NCBI RefSeq assembly: GCF_001262635.1
Contig: NZ_JXYH01000013.1
Location: 18,521-82,520 of the forward strand
From: Aestuariivita boseongensis
GTDB lineage: Bacteria > Pseudomonadota > Alphaproteobacteria > Rhodobacterales > Rhodobacteraceae
DNA: 64,000 nucleotides
Direction of reading: 5' to 3'
The notes below the pieces were generated by a model that had not been told where the DNA came from, made no database searches, and was given only the letters and a program-made list of their open reading frames with translations. Below, piece after piece: positions 42,651-51,535 of this stretch. The translations under genes and the position numbers were made by a program. Position 1 is the stretch's first letter, and the number at the start of each line of letters is the position of its first letter.

Positions 42651-43169
42651 TCAATCCTTGCCAGTCAGGCGTTTGAGCCAACCCTTTTTCGGGGCCTCTT
42701 CGGCTTCGGCTTCCGCCGTCTCGGCCGGGCCTTCAAGACCCTCCTGCAGATTGGCGAAGAACTGATCAGCCATTTTCTTGGCGAACCCGTCGATGATCCG
42801 GCTGCCCAGCTGAGCCAGCTTGCCGCCGACCTTCGCTTCGACATCGTAGGACAGGCGCGTCAGTTCAGGCTCCAATTCCTCAAGCGTCACGACAGCGCCG
42901 CCCTTGGCAAAGCCTGCCGCCCCGCCCTTGCCTTCGCCGGTGATCGTGATCTTCTCGTTCTCGACAATCTCCGACATCTGAACCGCGCCTTTGAACGTGG
43001 CTTTCACCGGGCCCACCTTCTGCGTGACAACCGCCTCGTAGCCGTCCGAGACATTGCCCTCCACGCTGCTGGCGCCGGGGATGCAGTCTTTCAGCACTTC
43101 GGGGTCGAGAATGGCGGCAAACACGACGGCGCGCGGGGCTTTGATCTCGCGCTGGTCCTGCATCTTCAT
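42651..43169 (-). CDS. CoxG-like SRPBCC domain protein
   Basis: A 172-residue protein of the carbon monoxide dehydrogenase subunit G (CoxG) family. The SRPBCC fold covers residues 1-145 with family markers [33 protein letters not shown] and [24 protein letters not shown]. The tail is Ala/Glu-rich, ending [10 protein letters not shown]. In CO dehydrogenase clusters CoxG helps recruit the enzyme to the membrane. Here no coxMSL genes are nearby, so it is a solitary copy. AGGAGGACC precedes the ATG. It lies 94 bp upstream of the ABC genes in the same direction. Confidence 0.88.
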   Translation of the reverse strand: MKMQDQREIKAPRAVVFAAILDPEVLKDCIPGASSVEGNVSDGYEAVVTQKVGPVKATFKGAVQMSEIVENEKITITGEGKGGAAGFAKGGAVVTLEELEPELTRLSYDVEAKVGGKLAQLGSRIIDGFAKKMADQFFANLQEGLEGPAETAEAEAEEAPKKGWLKRLTGKD

Positions 43170-43290
43170 GGGGCGGTCCTCCTGTCTTCATGTTCGGTCT
43201 ACTCTACCGCGCGGCAATCGCCAAGCCTGTCGCAAACAGACGCGACCGCGGCGCAGGGGCTGCGCGACAAGGGCGGCAAGGAGCCGTTTT

Positions 43291-44271
43291 GTGACACAGT
43301 CAACTCAGACCTCATCCGCCTGGGGCATTGCCTTTATCGCCGCGGGCATGGTGGCGATTTCGCTGAATGATGTGCTGATCAAGGCGTTATCCGGCGAATA
43401 CCCGCTGCACCAGATGGTCTTTGTGCGGTCGGCCATCGGGATCGTCTTTTCGCTGATGCTGGTGCAGATGGAAGGGGGCTGGCGCATCCTGAAGACCCGC
43501 CGCCCCGGTCTGCACGCGGTGCGTGGCGCGCTTCTGGTGATTGCCAACATGACCTATTTCACCGCGCTGGCGGTGCTGCCGCTGGCCGATGCGACGGCGC
43601 TTTTCTTTGCGGCCCCGCTGTTCATCACGTTGCTGTCGATCCCGCTGCTGCGCGAAAAAGTGGGGCCCCTGCGGCTGAGTGCCGTGCTGGTGGGATTTGC
43701 GGGCGTTGTGATCATGCAGCGCCCCTGGGCCAGCGGGCCCGAGCTGGAGGTCAGCCGGATCGTGCTGCTTTTGCCGGTCTTGTCGGCGCTGACCTATGCG
43801 CTGAACCAGATCCTGACGCGGAAGCTGGGCGTGGAAAGCAAGGCGAGCGCGCTGTCGGTTTATGTGCAGCTGATGTTCATTCTGGCGGCGGCGGGGTTCT
43901 GGCTGGTGGCGGGGGATGGGCGTTTTGCAGTTGGGGTCGAGAACCAAAGCCTGATCTTCCTGCTGCGTGCCTGGGTCTGGCCCGCCGAGGGCGACTGGAT
44001 CTATTTCATCGGGCTGGGGCTGAATTCAGCCATCGTGGGATATTGCCTGAGCCAGGCCTATCGCCTTTCGGATGCGGCCACGGTGGCGCCCTTCGAATAT
44101 CTGGGCCTGCCTTTGGCAGTGTTCTGGGGCTGGGCGGTGTTTGCAGAGTTTCCCCAGTGGGAGATCTGGATCGGCATGGCGCTGATCATCGGATCGGGTC
44201 TGTTCGTCTTTCTGCGCGAACAGCAGAAATCACGCGCCATCGCACGCGGCGCTGTCAACCGGCGGTATTGA
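43291..44271 (+). CDS. DMT-superfamily (EamA) transporter
   Basis: A 326-residue, ten-helix transporter with two EamA repeats. The first includes YFTALAVLPLADATALFFAAPLFITLLSIPLLREKVG and the second FEYLGLPLAVFWGWAVFAEFPQ. The family transports small metabolites outward or inward; substrate unknown. The start is GTG at 43291 with AAGGAG about eight bases upstream, inside the much longer open frame. It diverges from coxG. A hairpin (arms GAGGGCG/CGCCCTC, 44270-44294) follows the stop. Confidence 0.88.
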   Translation: MTQSTQTSSAWGIAFIAAGMVAISLNDVLIKALSGEYPLHQMVFVRSAIGIVFSLMLVQMEGGWRILKTRRPGLHAVRGALLVIANMTYFTALAVLPLADATALFFAAPLFITLLSIPLLREKVGPLRLSAVLVGFAGVVIMQRPWASGPELEVSRIVLLLPVLSALTYALNQILTRKLGVESKASALSVYVQLMFILAAAGFWLVAGDGRFAVGVENQSLIFLLRAWVWPAEGDWIYFIGLGLNSAIVGYCLSQAYRLSDAATVAPFEYLGLPLAVFWGWAVFAEFPQWEIWIGMALIIGSGLFVFLREQQKSRAIARGAVNRRY

Positions 44272-44294
44272 GGGCGTAGGTGTCGCGCGCCCTC
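44270..44294. terminator. Possible terminator hairpin between convergent genes
   Basis: Arms GAGGGCG and CGCCCTC pair around an 11-nt loop, directly overlapping the stop codon of the DMT transporter gene. No long U-tract follows, so intrinsic termination is uncertain. The other gene (crotonase) ends 29 bp further on from the opposite direction. Confidence 0.45.
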
Positions 44295-44322
44295 TTGTTC
44301 CCGCCCCCATATCCAACGTGGC

Positions 44323-45183
44323 CTATCTGTTGCGACGGGGCAGCGGTGCGTTCGCGGTCCAGTCCCATGTCCCTTCGTCCCGGTCCGTGACGGCCTGCTT
44401 CCAACCGGTTTCTTCGGCCCGCGCCTTGAAATTCAGCCCTTCCGGAGAATGCCGGGTGATCCCGTCAAAGACCGTCGCAAGGCGCTGTGTCTGCATCAAC
44501 CCGGTTTGTTCTATGGCCTGATTGATCACCAGTTTCTGCATGGCCAACTGGTTGATCGGCACGCTGGCCATTCTTGCGGCCAGTTCTTCGACCCGGTCAT
44601 CTAGACGGTCAGAGGGCACGGCCTCGAGCACCAGGCCCATTTCGGCGGCCTCTTTCCCGGTGATCTTGTCACCGGTGAACAGCATGCGCTTGGCCTTCTC
44701 AGGACCCAGCCGATACACCCACATGGCCGTTGTCGGGCATCCCCAGACGCGGGTGGGCATATAACCGATCTGAGCATCCTCGGCCATGATCGCCATATCG
44801 GAACACAGTGCGATATCGGACCCGCCCGCCACAGCATAGCCATGGATCTTGCAGATCACCGGTTTCATTGCCCGCCAGAGCGCCATGAAGTGTTGGGTGT
44901 TGGCCCACATGAACCGATAGTCCTTGATCGGATCCCAAGGCATGTCCTGAGTGACGTTGTTTGATCCGTTTGCCTCGGCGTAATAGGTCAGGTCATAGCC
45001 GGCGCAGAAGGCCGGACCATTTCCAGACAGGATGATGACATGCACATCCGGGTCGTCATCGGCGCGGGCGACGGCCTGGGCGATTTCGCCTGGCATTTCG
45101 TTGTTGATCGCGTTCATTACCTCTGGCCGGTTTAGCGTAATCCGCGCGATGCGGTCGTCTTTTCCGTATGTGAGTGTTTGCAT
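44323..45183 (-). CDS. Crotonase-fold protein without the two hydratase glutamates
   Basis: A 286-residue enoyl-CoA hydratase/isomerase family protein. The CoA-binding and oxyanion segments are present: SGNGPAFCAGYDL and HGYAVAGGSDIALCSDMAIM. In typical hydratases the residue after GGG is the first catalytic Glu (GGGCE), and a second Glu follows in QPE. Here these places read GGSD and YMPTRVWG, i.e. Asp and Thr. An ordinary hydratase reaction is therefore doubtful; an isomerase, hydrolase or other crotonase reaction fits better. The ATG at 45183 has GGGAGGA upstream; the longer frame is not needed. A hairpin array separates it from icd. Confidence 0.87.
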   Translation of the reverse strand: MQTLTYGKDDRIARITLNRPEVMNAINNEMPGEIAQAVARADDDPDVHVIILSGNGPAFCAGYDLTYYAEANGSNNVTQDMPWDPIKDYRFMWANTQHFMALWRAMKPVICKIHGYAVAGGSDIALCSDMAIMAEDAQIGYMPTRVWGCPTTAMWVYRLGPEKAKRMLFTGDKITGKEAAEMGLVLEAVPSDRLDDRVEELAARMASVPINQLAMQKLVINQAIEQTGLMQTQRLATVFDGITRHSPEGLNFKARAEETGWKQAVTDRDEGTWDWTANAPLPRRNR

Positions 45184-45237
45184 GGCATGGTCCTCCCGTT
45201 GGAAAAGGACCATGCGCGCAGGCCGATGTGAAGGCAA

Positions 45238-45334
45238 AAGGCGGTTCGAACCGCCTTGCTCAAGCGCCTTGAAAGGCGCTTGATACGTTTTTTCGAAAAA
45301 ACGTGTTCAAGGCTTTTCGAAAAGCCTTGAACAC
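45238..45334. repeat. Array of four palindromes downstream of icd (class II, TTCGAA/TTGAAA core)
   Basis: P1 45238-45257 is a perfect palindrome with half AAGGCGGTTC. P2 45261-45282 has arms CAAGCGCCTT/AAGGCGCTTG and loop GA. P3 45285-45304 is a perfect palindrome with half ACGTTTTTTC. P4 45303-45334 is a perfect 32-bp palindrome whose half includes GTTCAAGGCTTTTC. P3 and P4 overlap slightly. The cores are TTCGAA (P1, P3, P4) or TTGAAA (P2), as at 12590-12636. The array begins 5 bp after the icd stop codon and probably marks the end of the icd transcript; the downstream gene is in the same direction. Confidence 0.78.
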
Positions 45335-45338
45335 CCCC

Positions 45339-47546
45339 TTAGCCGATGATCGCGTTCAAAGTGGCAGACGGGCGCATGACCGCGGCGACCTTGGCCGGGT
45401 CAGCGTGATAATACCCGCCAAGATCAGCAGGTTTGCCACGCACTGCGGCCAGCTCGCTCACGATAGCCTCTTCCCCATCGGCCAGGGCCTTGGCAACGGG
45501 GGCAAACTCGGCTGCCAGATCGGCGGCGTCGGATTGCGCCGCCAGCGCTTCGGCCCAGTAACGCGCAAACCAGTAATGGCTGTCGCGGTTGTCGGGCTGG
45601 CCCACCTTGCGGCCCGGGCTGCGCCCGTGGTCAAGAATGCCTTGCGTTGCGGCCTCGACCGCTTCGCCAAGCACCCGCGCCTTGGCGTTACCCTTGGCGT
45701 CGGCCAGGAATTTGAAGCTTTCCCCCAGCGCGCAGAATTCACCCAGGCTGTCCCAGCGCAGGTGGTTTTCTTCCATCAGCTGCTGCACGTGTTTCGGTGC
45801 GGAGCCGCCTGCACCGGTCTCGAACAACCCGCCGCCCTGCATCAGTTTCACGATCGACAGCATCTTGGCCGATGTGGCCAGTTCGAGGATCGGGAAGAGG
45901 TCGGTCAGATAATCGCGCAGCACGTTGCCCGTGATCGCGATGGAGTTTTCGCCCCTGCGGATTGTCTCCAGCGTGGCCCGCGTCGCCTCGCGAGGGGCCA
46001 TGATCTTGAACTTGTCGGCCACGCCTTTCGCCTCGAGAACCGGCGTGACGTATTTGATCAGCTCCGCGTCATGGGCGCGAGTTGCGTCCAGCCAGAAGAT
46101 CGCCTCGCAGCCTTCGGCGCGCTGGCGGTCGATGGCAAGGTTCACCCAGTCTTCGATCGGCGCCTTGCGGGCCGAGGCCGAGCGCCAGATGTCGCCTGCT
46201 TCAACGCTGTGCTGATGCAGCACCGTGCCATCGTCGAGGATCATCTTGACCGTGCCATCGGCGGGGATCTCGAAGGTGGTGGGGTGGGAGCCGTATTCCT
46301 CGGCCTTCTGTGCCATCAGGCCGATGTTCTGGACCGTGCCTGCGGTGGCCGGGTCCAGCTTGCCGGTTTCTTTGAAATACTTGATCGTCTCGTCATAGAC
46401 CGGGGCATAGGAATTGTCGGGGATGACGCAATTGGCGTCATGCTCTTTCCCGTCGGGGCCCCAGCCTTTGCCGCCCGCGCGGATCAGTGCGGGCATGGAG
46501 GCGTCGATGATCACGTCCGACGGCACATGCAGGTTGGTGATGCCGCGATCACTGTCGACCATATACAATGGCGGGCGGTCGGCCATGCAGGCGTCGATGG
46601 CGGCCATGATATCGGCCTCGCCCTTCACGCGCGCCAGAAGGTCGCCCAGTCCGGAATTGGGGTTCACGCCCAGCGCTTTCATCCGGTCGCCGAACTGGTC
46701 GAACACCGGGGCGAGGAATGCCTTAACCGCGTGGCCGAAGATGATCGGGTCGGACACCTTCATCATCGTGGCTTTCATGTGCAGCGAGAAGAGCGTGCCT
46801 TCTTCCTTGGTCTTGGCGATCTCGCTTTCCAGAAACGCATCAAGCGCCTTGGCGGACATGAAAGTCGCGTCCACCACGGTGCCGGCGGGATAGCTGACGC
46901 CGTCTTTCAGCACGGTTTCGGTGCCATCCGCGGCCACATGGACGATTTTCGCGGTCGCTGCGCCGGGCAGCGTGGCCGACACTTCGTTTGACCGGAAATC
47001 GCCCGACGACATCGAGGCCACGCGCGTCTTGCTGTCTGCCGTCCAGTCCCCCATTCGGTGCGGGTTGGCCTGCGCGAACGCCTTCACCGCCTTGGCTGCG
47101 CGGCGGTCGGAGTTGCCTTCGCGCAGAACCGGGTTCACCGCAGACCCCTTGATCGCGTCATAGCGCGCGCGGGCGTCTTTTTCGGCGTCCGACGAGGGGC
47201 TTTCGGGATAATCGGGAATGGCATAGCCCTGGCCCTGCAGTTCATTGATCGCCGCGACCAGCTGCGGGACCGAGGCCGAGATATTCGGCAGTTTGATCAC
47301 GTTGGCCTCGGGCGTTTTCACCAGCTCTCCCAGCCAGGCCAGATCGTCGCTTTGCTTCTGATCATCGGTCAGACTTTCGGGAAATGCCGCCAGGATGCGC
47401 CCGGCAAGCGAGATATCGCGGGTACCCACGCTGACGCCAGCGGCAGAGGCAAAACGTTGAATGATGGGCAGAAGGGAGGCCGAGGCAAGCTCGGGCGCTT
47501 CGTCGACTTTGGTATAGATGATGTCGGGTGTGGTCTGGTCGGTCAT
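45339..47546 (-). CDS. icd: Monomeric NADP-dependent isocitrate dehydrogenase
   Basis: A 735-residue protein of the monomeric IDH-II type, not the 45-kDa dimer. It oxidises isocitrate to 2-oxoglutarate with NADP+. Typical segments are [73 protein letters not shown] and [27 protein letters not shown], and the whole length matches. The ATG at 47546 gives the family N-terminus; upstream codons in the frame do not. A TATACT hexamer 38-43 bases upstream of the start may be its -10 box. Confidence 0.95.
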   Translation of the reverse strand: MTDQTTPDIIYTKVDEAPELASASLLPIIQRFASAAGVSVGTRDISLAGRILAAFPESLTDDQKQSDDLAWLGELVKTPEANVIKLPNISASVPQLVAAINELQGQGYAIPDYPESPSSDAEKDARARYDAIKGSAVNPVLREGNSDRRAAKAVKAFAQANPHRMGDWTADSKTRVASMSSGDFRSNEVSATLPGAATAKIVHVAADGTETVLKDGVSYPAGTVVDATFMSAKALDAFLESEIAKTKEEGTLFSLHMKATMMKVSDPIIFGHAVKAFLAPVFDQFGDRMKALGVNPNSGLGDLLARVKGEADIMAAIDACMADRPPLYMVDSDRGITNLHVPSDVIIDASMPALIRAGGKGWGPDGKEHDANCVIPDNSYAPVYDETIKYFKETGKLDPATAGTVQNIGLMAQKAEEYGSHPTTFEIPADGTVKMILDDGTVLHQHSVEAGDIWRSASARKAPIEDWVNLAIDRQRAEGCEAIFWLDATRAHDAELIKYVTPVLEAKGVADKFKIMAPREATRATLETIRRGENSIAITGNVLRDYLTDLFPILELATSAKMLSIVKLMQGGGLFETGAGGSAPKHVQQLMEENHLRWDSLGEFCALGESFKFLADAKGNAKARVLGEAVEAATQGILDHGRSPGRKVGQPDNRDSHYWFARYWAEALAAQSDAADLAAEFAPVAKALADGEEAIVSELAAVRGKPADLGGYYHADPAKVAAVMRPSATLNAIIG

Positions 47547-47583
47547 GAGTCTCACGCCTTGGCTACGATTTTCGGCATGCAAT

Positions 47584-47589
47584 AGTATA
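47584..47589 (-). promoter_or_regulatory. Possible -10 box for icd
   Basis: The minus strand reads TATACT, a close match to the sigma-70 -10 consensus, at a suitable distance from the icd ATG at 47546. No good -35 hexamer lies 16-18 bp upstream of it, so confidence is low. The remaining gap to the divergent gene (47547-47747) also holds a CCTGCC/GGCAGG hairpin near 47697-47715. Confidence 0.3.
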
Positions 47590-47747
47590 CCGAACGCGCC
47601 CGGTCCATGCCCCTTGGGTGGGGCGTGGTGACGCGCTTGGGGGAAATGGGCAGGAACGCGCCCGCAGGTCAAGAATCATGTTAGGGTCTTGTTCAGCCCT
47701 GCCTTGCATGGGCAGGTTATCATGTGACGATTTGAAAGACCGTGCCA

Positions 47748-48467
47748 ATGACCCTTTCCTTTCCGACCCGCCCTGCCCTGATCTGCGCTGCGATCTTTTT
47801 TGCGCCCTTGGTCCATGCGACGGCGGATGGCCCGGATTACCTGCGAGTGACAGGGGTGGCGTCGGATGACGTGCTGAACATGCGAACGCTGCCCTCGGTG
47901 CGGGGGGATATCGTGGGGCGAATTCCCGCTGGTGCGGATGGCGTCATGTCATTCGGATGCGTGGGCGGATTGTCGTTTGGCGAATGGCAGAACGCCACGG
48001 CTGAAGAACGCGCGGCTGCCGCCCGGCGGACCTGGTGCCTTGTGGGACATGATCGGGTCATCGGCTGGTCATCCGAGCGGTATCTGAGCGAAGGCAACCC
48101 GCCTGAGCGGGCAGATGCCGCCCAGCGCCTGACAGATTTGTCAGAGACGGAATGGGTGCTGCGCGATCTGGACGGCACACCCGTCGAGGCAGAGGCGTGG
48201 CTGCGCTTTGAACCGGACGGGACTGCGGGCGGCAACGGCGGCTGCAATCGGTTCAGTGGCCGGTACGACAGCAGTTTCACGCAGATGAGCTTTGGTCCCT
48301 TGGCCATGACCAAACGGGCCTGCTCCGGACCCGGGGGCCAGGTGGAGCCCGCTTTCATGGCCGCGCTCGCAAACAGCCGGCGTGTGGCCGCGACCGACCA
48401 GGTACTGGCATTAATCGGCGAAGATGACAGGCTGCTGGCCACCCTGTCACGTCGGGAAGGACGTTAA
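47748..48467 (+). CDS. Exported SH3-like plus META-domain protein
   Basis: A 239-residue protein. A signal peptide (LICAAIFFAPLVHATA, about 12-27) leads into an SH3-like part with VLNMRTLPSVRGDIVGRIPAGA and WCLVGHDRVIGWSSERYL. After a linker a META (HslJ-like) domain follows: WVLRDLDGTPVEAEAWLRFEPDGTAGGNGGCNRFSGRY and KRACSGPGGQVEPAFM. META domains occur in envelope stress and motility proteins; the exact job is unknown. A GTG two codons upstream is an alternative start. It diverges from icd and its downstream neighbour is tRNA-Arg on the other strand. Confidence 0.84.
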   Translation: MTLSFPTRPALICAAIFFAPLVHATADGPDYLRVTGVASDDVLNMRTLPSVRGDIVGRIPAGADGVMSFGCVGGLSFGEWQNATAEERAAAARRTWCLVGHDRVIGWSSERYLSEGNPPERADAAQRLTDLSETEWVLRDLDGTPVEAEAWLRFEPDGTAGGNGGCNRFSGRYDSSFTQMSFGPLAMTKRACSGPGGQVEPAFMAALANSRRVAATDQVLALIGEDDRLLATLSRREGR

Positions 48468-48575
48468 GGTACAAGTTTGGGCCGGATGCCCGGCGCCCCG
48501 GAACGTCACCACCACAGGCAGACAGGGCCCGAGATCGACCCGTTAACGACCGTCAAATATGCGAAAGTGAGAAAG
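48468..48575. other. Gap between the META gene and tRNA-Arg
   Basis: About 108 bp without a gene. The two sides are convergent, so 3' ends of both transcripts should fall here. I see only a weak GC-rich inverted repeat near 48485-48500 and no clear U-tract. Confidence 0.3.
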
Positions 48576-48652
48576 TGGCGGACCGAGGAGGATTCGAACC
48601 CCCGACCCCTTGATTCGTAGTCAAGTACTCTATCCAGCTGAGCTATCGGTCC
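48576..48652 (-). tRNA. tRNA-Arg (anticodon ACG)
   Basis: The minus strand folds into a normal 77-nt tRNA with 3' CCA encoded. The acceptor arm is GGACCGA/TCGGTCC. The anticodon stem CTTGA/TCAAG holds the loop CTACGAA, so the anticodon is ACG (bases 48616-48618), decoding CGU/CGC/CGA after A34-to-inosine editing. The T-arm holds GGTTCGAATCC. A promoter with TTGCAA and TACATC lies just upstream. Confidence 0.97.
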
Positions 48653-48663
48653 ACTGAGGCGGT

Positions 48664-48692
48664 GATGTAGACCCGGGGGCGGCGCTTTGCAA
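48664..48692 (-). promoter_or_regulatory. Sigma-70-type promoter of tRNA-Arg
   Basis: On the minus strand TTGCAA (-35) and TACATC (-10) are separated by 17 bp. The -10 box ends about 11 bp before the tRNA 5' end, a normal layout for a stable RNA promoter in alphaproteobacteria. The spacer is G/C-rich. Confidence 0.7.
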
Positions 48693-48710
48693 CCCCTCAA
48701 TTCAACAAGA

Positions 48711-50096
48711 TCAGACCGCGCCGTCACCCTTTGGCAGACAGATGGCGAAGACGGTGCCTGTCTCGTCGGTTTTCTTCAGCTCAAGCGTGCCGCCATGGCC
48801 GCGGACCAGTTCTGCGGCGATGGCAAGGCCCAGGCCCGAACCACCTTTGCGCGCACCGCCCTGGAAGGGGGTGAACAGGTATTCGCGCGCTTTGGGGGGC
48901 AGGCCGGGGCCGGTATCGGCGATTTCGATCCACCAGGCGTCTTCGTCTTCATGGGCGCTGACATTGATCTCTCCGGGCTGGCCGGAATTGACGATGGCCT
49001 GGCGTGCATTGCGCACAAGGTTGGAGACCACGCGGAACAGCTGTTCGGGATCGGCGCGCACGGTCATCATCGACGGAATGTCTTCGGCGAAACTGATATC
49101 GTCACTGCCGTCGGCCAGCCTTTCGCTGTCCAACACGTCCGACACGATGTCGATCAGTTGGAACAGGGTCAGCGTGGGTGCGGGTTCTTCGGCCTTGCCG
49201 AAGGCCAGCGTGCTTTCGCACAGCGACACCGCACGGCGGATCGAGTTCACCAGCTTCGGCGCCATCCGGCGCACCAGGGGATCCTCGCTGCTTTCGATCC
49301 GATCGGTGAAAAGCTGGGCAGACGTGAGAATATTGCGCAAGTCATGGCTGACCTTGGCAACCGCGCCCCCCAATTGGGCCAGGCGTTCTTTCTGTTTCAG
49401 GGCCTGGGTCAGTTCGGTCTGCAGCTGGTTCAGCGCCTCTTCCGCCTCGCGCAGCTCGCGCACGCTGGCGGTGGGTTTGATGATGCGCCGGGCGTCTTCG
49501 GGCGCGCTGGCATAGCGCTGCATGGAGCCGACCACGCCCTTGATCGGCACCACCAGCAACAGCCGCACCGCGACAAAGAGAAGGACCGCAGTGAAGATCG
49601 AGATCACAGCCGACAGCGCCAGAATGCGCACACCATAATCAATCATCGCCGCACGCAGGGGGGCGCTGTCCATCGCGACCTCGATCAGGAGGCCCGCGTC
49701 ACGCACCGGCGCGCCAATCACGCGGATCACTTCGGGTTGCGGCTTGCCCAGACGGCGCATGGCATCGCGGATCAGTTCGAACGCACCCGGGTCGCGCAGA
49801 TCGACCGTCAGTTCGATCGGGTGCGGGATGGGTGATGACAGCACAAGCTGGCGCATCTCGTCCCGGCGCAGGACGACGTTGAACACCTCGGCGTTTTCCA
49901 GAAGTTCGGCCTCAAGCTCGCTGGTGAGCATGTCATCGGCCAAAAGGGCAAGCGACGCGATCTGCGCGCGTTCAAGCCGGTCGCGCAGGAAATCCTCGCG
50001 GAAGCGCGCGATGGACGGAACAAAGATCAGAACCTCGGCCAGCATCACGAAGATGACCGTGAGGATCAGAAATCTGCCCGACAGCGAATTGAGCAT
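48711..50096 (-). CDS. Membrane sensor histidine kinase, orphan
   Basis: A 461-residue kinase. TM1 is at about 9-28 and TM2 at about 157-182, with a periplasmic sensing region between them. A HAMP-like linker follows, then the H-box KVSHDLRN, with His in the phosphoacceptor place. The N-box is NLVRNARQAI, the G1 box ADTGPGLPP and the G2 box GGSGLGLAI. All four ATP-site motifs are intact. No response-regulator gene is adjacent. It starts 17 bp after the flavoprotein gene in a leftward operon with the TVP38 gene, which suggests a signal linked to redox or membrane state. Confidence 0.9.
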   Translation of the reverse strand: MLNSLSGRFLILTVIFVMLAEVLIFVPSIARFREDFLRDRLERAQIASLALLADDMLTSELEAELLENAEVFNVVLRRDEMRQLVLSSPIPHPIELTVDLRDPGAFELIRDAMRRLGKPQPEVIRVIGAPVRDAGLLIEVAMDSAPLRAAMIDYGVRILALSAVISIFTAVLLFVAVRLLLVVPIKGVVGSMQRYASAPEDARRIIKPTASVRELREAEEALNQLQTELTQALKQKERLAQLGGAVAKVSHDLRNILTSAQLFTDRIESSEDPLVRRMAPKLVNSIRRAVSLCESTLAFGKAEEPAPTLTLFQLIDIVSDVLDSERLADGSDDISFAEDIPSMMTVRADPEQLFRVVSNLVRNARQAIVNSGQPGEINVSAHEDEDAWWIEIADTGPGLPPKAREYLFTPFQGGARKGGSGLGLAIAAELVRGHGGTLELKKTDETGTVFAICLPKGDGAV

Positions 50097-50113
50097 GGAC
50101 CGCCTACCTTAAC

Positions 50114-51532
50114 CTACGGGATCCAGCGCTGAATGAACCGGACAACCCGCTTGACCTTGGGATTATCAAACAAACGCGGTGTGAAATAGGCCCCTGCAGC
50201 GCGTTTGTTGATTTCGCCGATCGTGGGGTAAGGCGCGACCATGGCGCTGATCTGGCTCATCTTCAGGTTATTGGCGATGGCCAGAGCCCAGAGGTTGATC
50301 AACTCGCCCGCCTGGTGGCCGACGATCGACGCCCCAACGGGGCGGCCTTTGAGAACCATCACCTTGATCAGGCCCTTGGTCTTGCGTTCGGCAATGGCGC
50401 GATCGTTGTGGTGATATTCGAACCGGGCCACATCCATGGCGGGTCCGTGCTTTTTCTTCGCCTCTGCCTCGGTCAGGCCGATCTGGGCCAGTTCGGGATC
50501 GGTATAGGTGGCCCAGGGAATATGCGATGTCTTGGCTTTTGACGGCAGGCCGAACAGCATCGAGCGGATGATGACGCCCGCATGATATCCCGCCACATGG
50601 GTGAATTGCAGCCCGCCTGCCACATCGCCGATGGCATAGACCTTCCTGTTCGTGGTGCGCAGGCGGTCATCTACCTTGATACCGGTTTTGGTGGTCTTGA
50701 TCCCGGCCTTGTCCAGATCAAGCTTTTCGGTGTTCGACTTGCGCCCAACCGCCATCAGCAGGTGTGTGCCGGTGAATGTGCGCCCGTCTGCCGTTTCGAT
50801 CCGGATGGCGCCCGCTTTGCCGGTGATTTGCTCGGCCTGTGCATCCTCGGCAATCTCCACCCCTTCAGCGCGCAGGCTGTCCAGAACGATGGCCGCCAGT
50901 TCCGGGTCATCCTTGCCCAACGCCTTTGCCCCTTCGATCACCGTGACCTTCGATCCCAGCCGGATGTGCGCCTGTGCCATCTCAAGGCCGATGGGGCCAC
51001 CGCCCACGATCAGAAGGTGGTCGGGCCGCTCGCGCAGGTCGAAGATCGTTTCGTTGGTCTCGTATGGGACCTCATCCAAGCCCGGAATGGGCGGCACAAA
51101 GGGGCGCGAACCGGTGGCGATCACCACACGGCGCGCAGTGATGATGTGATCGCCGGCCTGCACCTCGGTCGGAGAGATGAAGCGGCCGTATTCGCGGATC
51201 ACGCGCACGCCAAAGCCTTCGAACCGTTCCTGGCTGTCGACCGGGGCGATCTGGGCGATCACGTCATGCACATGATCCTTGGCCGCGGCATAGTCGACCT
51301 GAGGGGTCACATCGGCCACGCCATATTGCGACGCATGCGCCTGGCCATAGGCGGCCTTCGCGCTGGCGATCAGCGCTTTGGACGGCACGCAGCCGAAATT
51401 CAGGCAATCCCCACCCATCTTGTGGCCTTCCAGCAGGACGACATCCGCCCCCATCTGGCTGGCGCCTGCGGCGACGGACAGGCCGCCCGACCCGGCGCCG
51501 ATGACCAGGATATCGGTCTTGATGCGTTCCAT
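50114..51532 (-). CDS. FAD-dependent pyridine nucleotide-disulfide oxidoreductase (mercuric reductase-like)
   Basis: A 472-residue class I flavoprotein disulfide reductase. The FAD motif GAGSGGLSVAAG (12-23), the redox-active pair in CLNFGCVPSK (Cys43, Cys48), the second NAD-binding motif VGGGPIGLEMA and the C-terminal dimerisation domain with APYPTIGE are intact. It lacks the N-terminal HMA domain of MerA and the terminal Cys-Cys pair. It is therefore a dihydrolipoamide-dehydrogenase-like enzyme of unknown substrate, not a proven mercuric reductase. It is paired with the TVP38 gene (3 bp gap), a common arrangement. Confidence 0.88.
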   Translation of the reverse strand: MERIKTDILVIGAGSGGLSVAAGASQMGADVVLLEGHKMGGDCLNFGCVPSKALIASAKAAYGQAHASQYGVADVTPQVDYAAAKDHVHDVIAQIAPVDSQERFEGFGVRVIREYGRFISPTEVQAGDHIITARRVVIATGSRPFVPPIPGLDEVPYETNETIFDLRERPDHLLIVGGGPIGLEMAQAHIRLGSKVTVIEGAKALGKDDPELAAIVLDSLRAEGVEIAEDAQAEQITGKAGAIRIETADGRTFTGTHLLMAVGRKSNTEKLDLDKAGIKTTKTGIKVDDRLRTTNRKVYAIGDVAGGLQFTHVAGYHAGVIIRSMLFGLPSKAKTSHIPWATYTDPELAQIGLTEAEAKKKHGPAMDVARFEYHHNDRAIAERKTKGLIKVMVLKGRPVGASIVGHQAGELINLWALAIANNLKMSQISAMVAPYPTIGEINKRAAGAYFTPRLFDNPKVKRVVRFIQRWIP

Positions 51533-51535
51533 GGA

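Noticed and set aside
45303..46991. 562-codon open frame on the plus strand
   Set aside because: Antisense to icd and partly made of the palindrome array; no family features.
50114..51532. Mercury-resistance gene merA
   Set aside because: It lacks the C-terminal Cys-Cys pair and HMA domain, and no merR, merT or merP is nearby.
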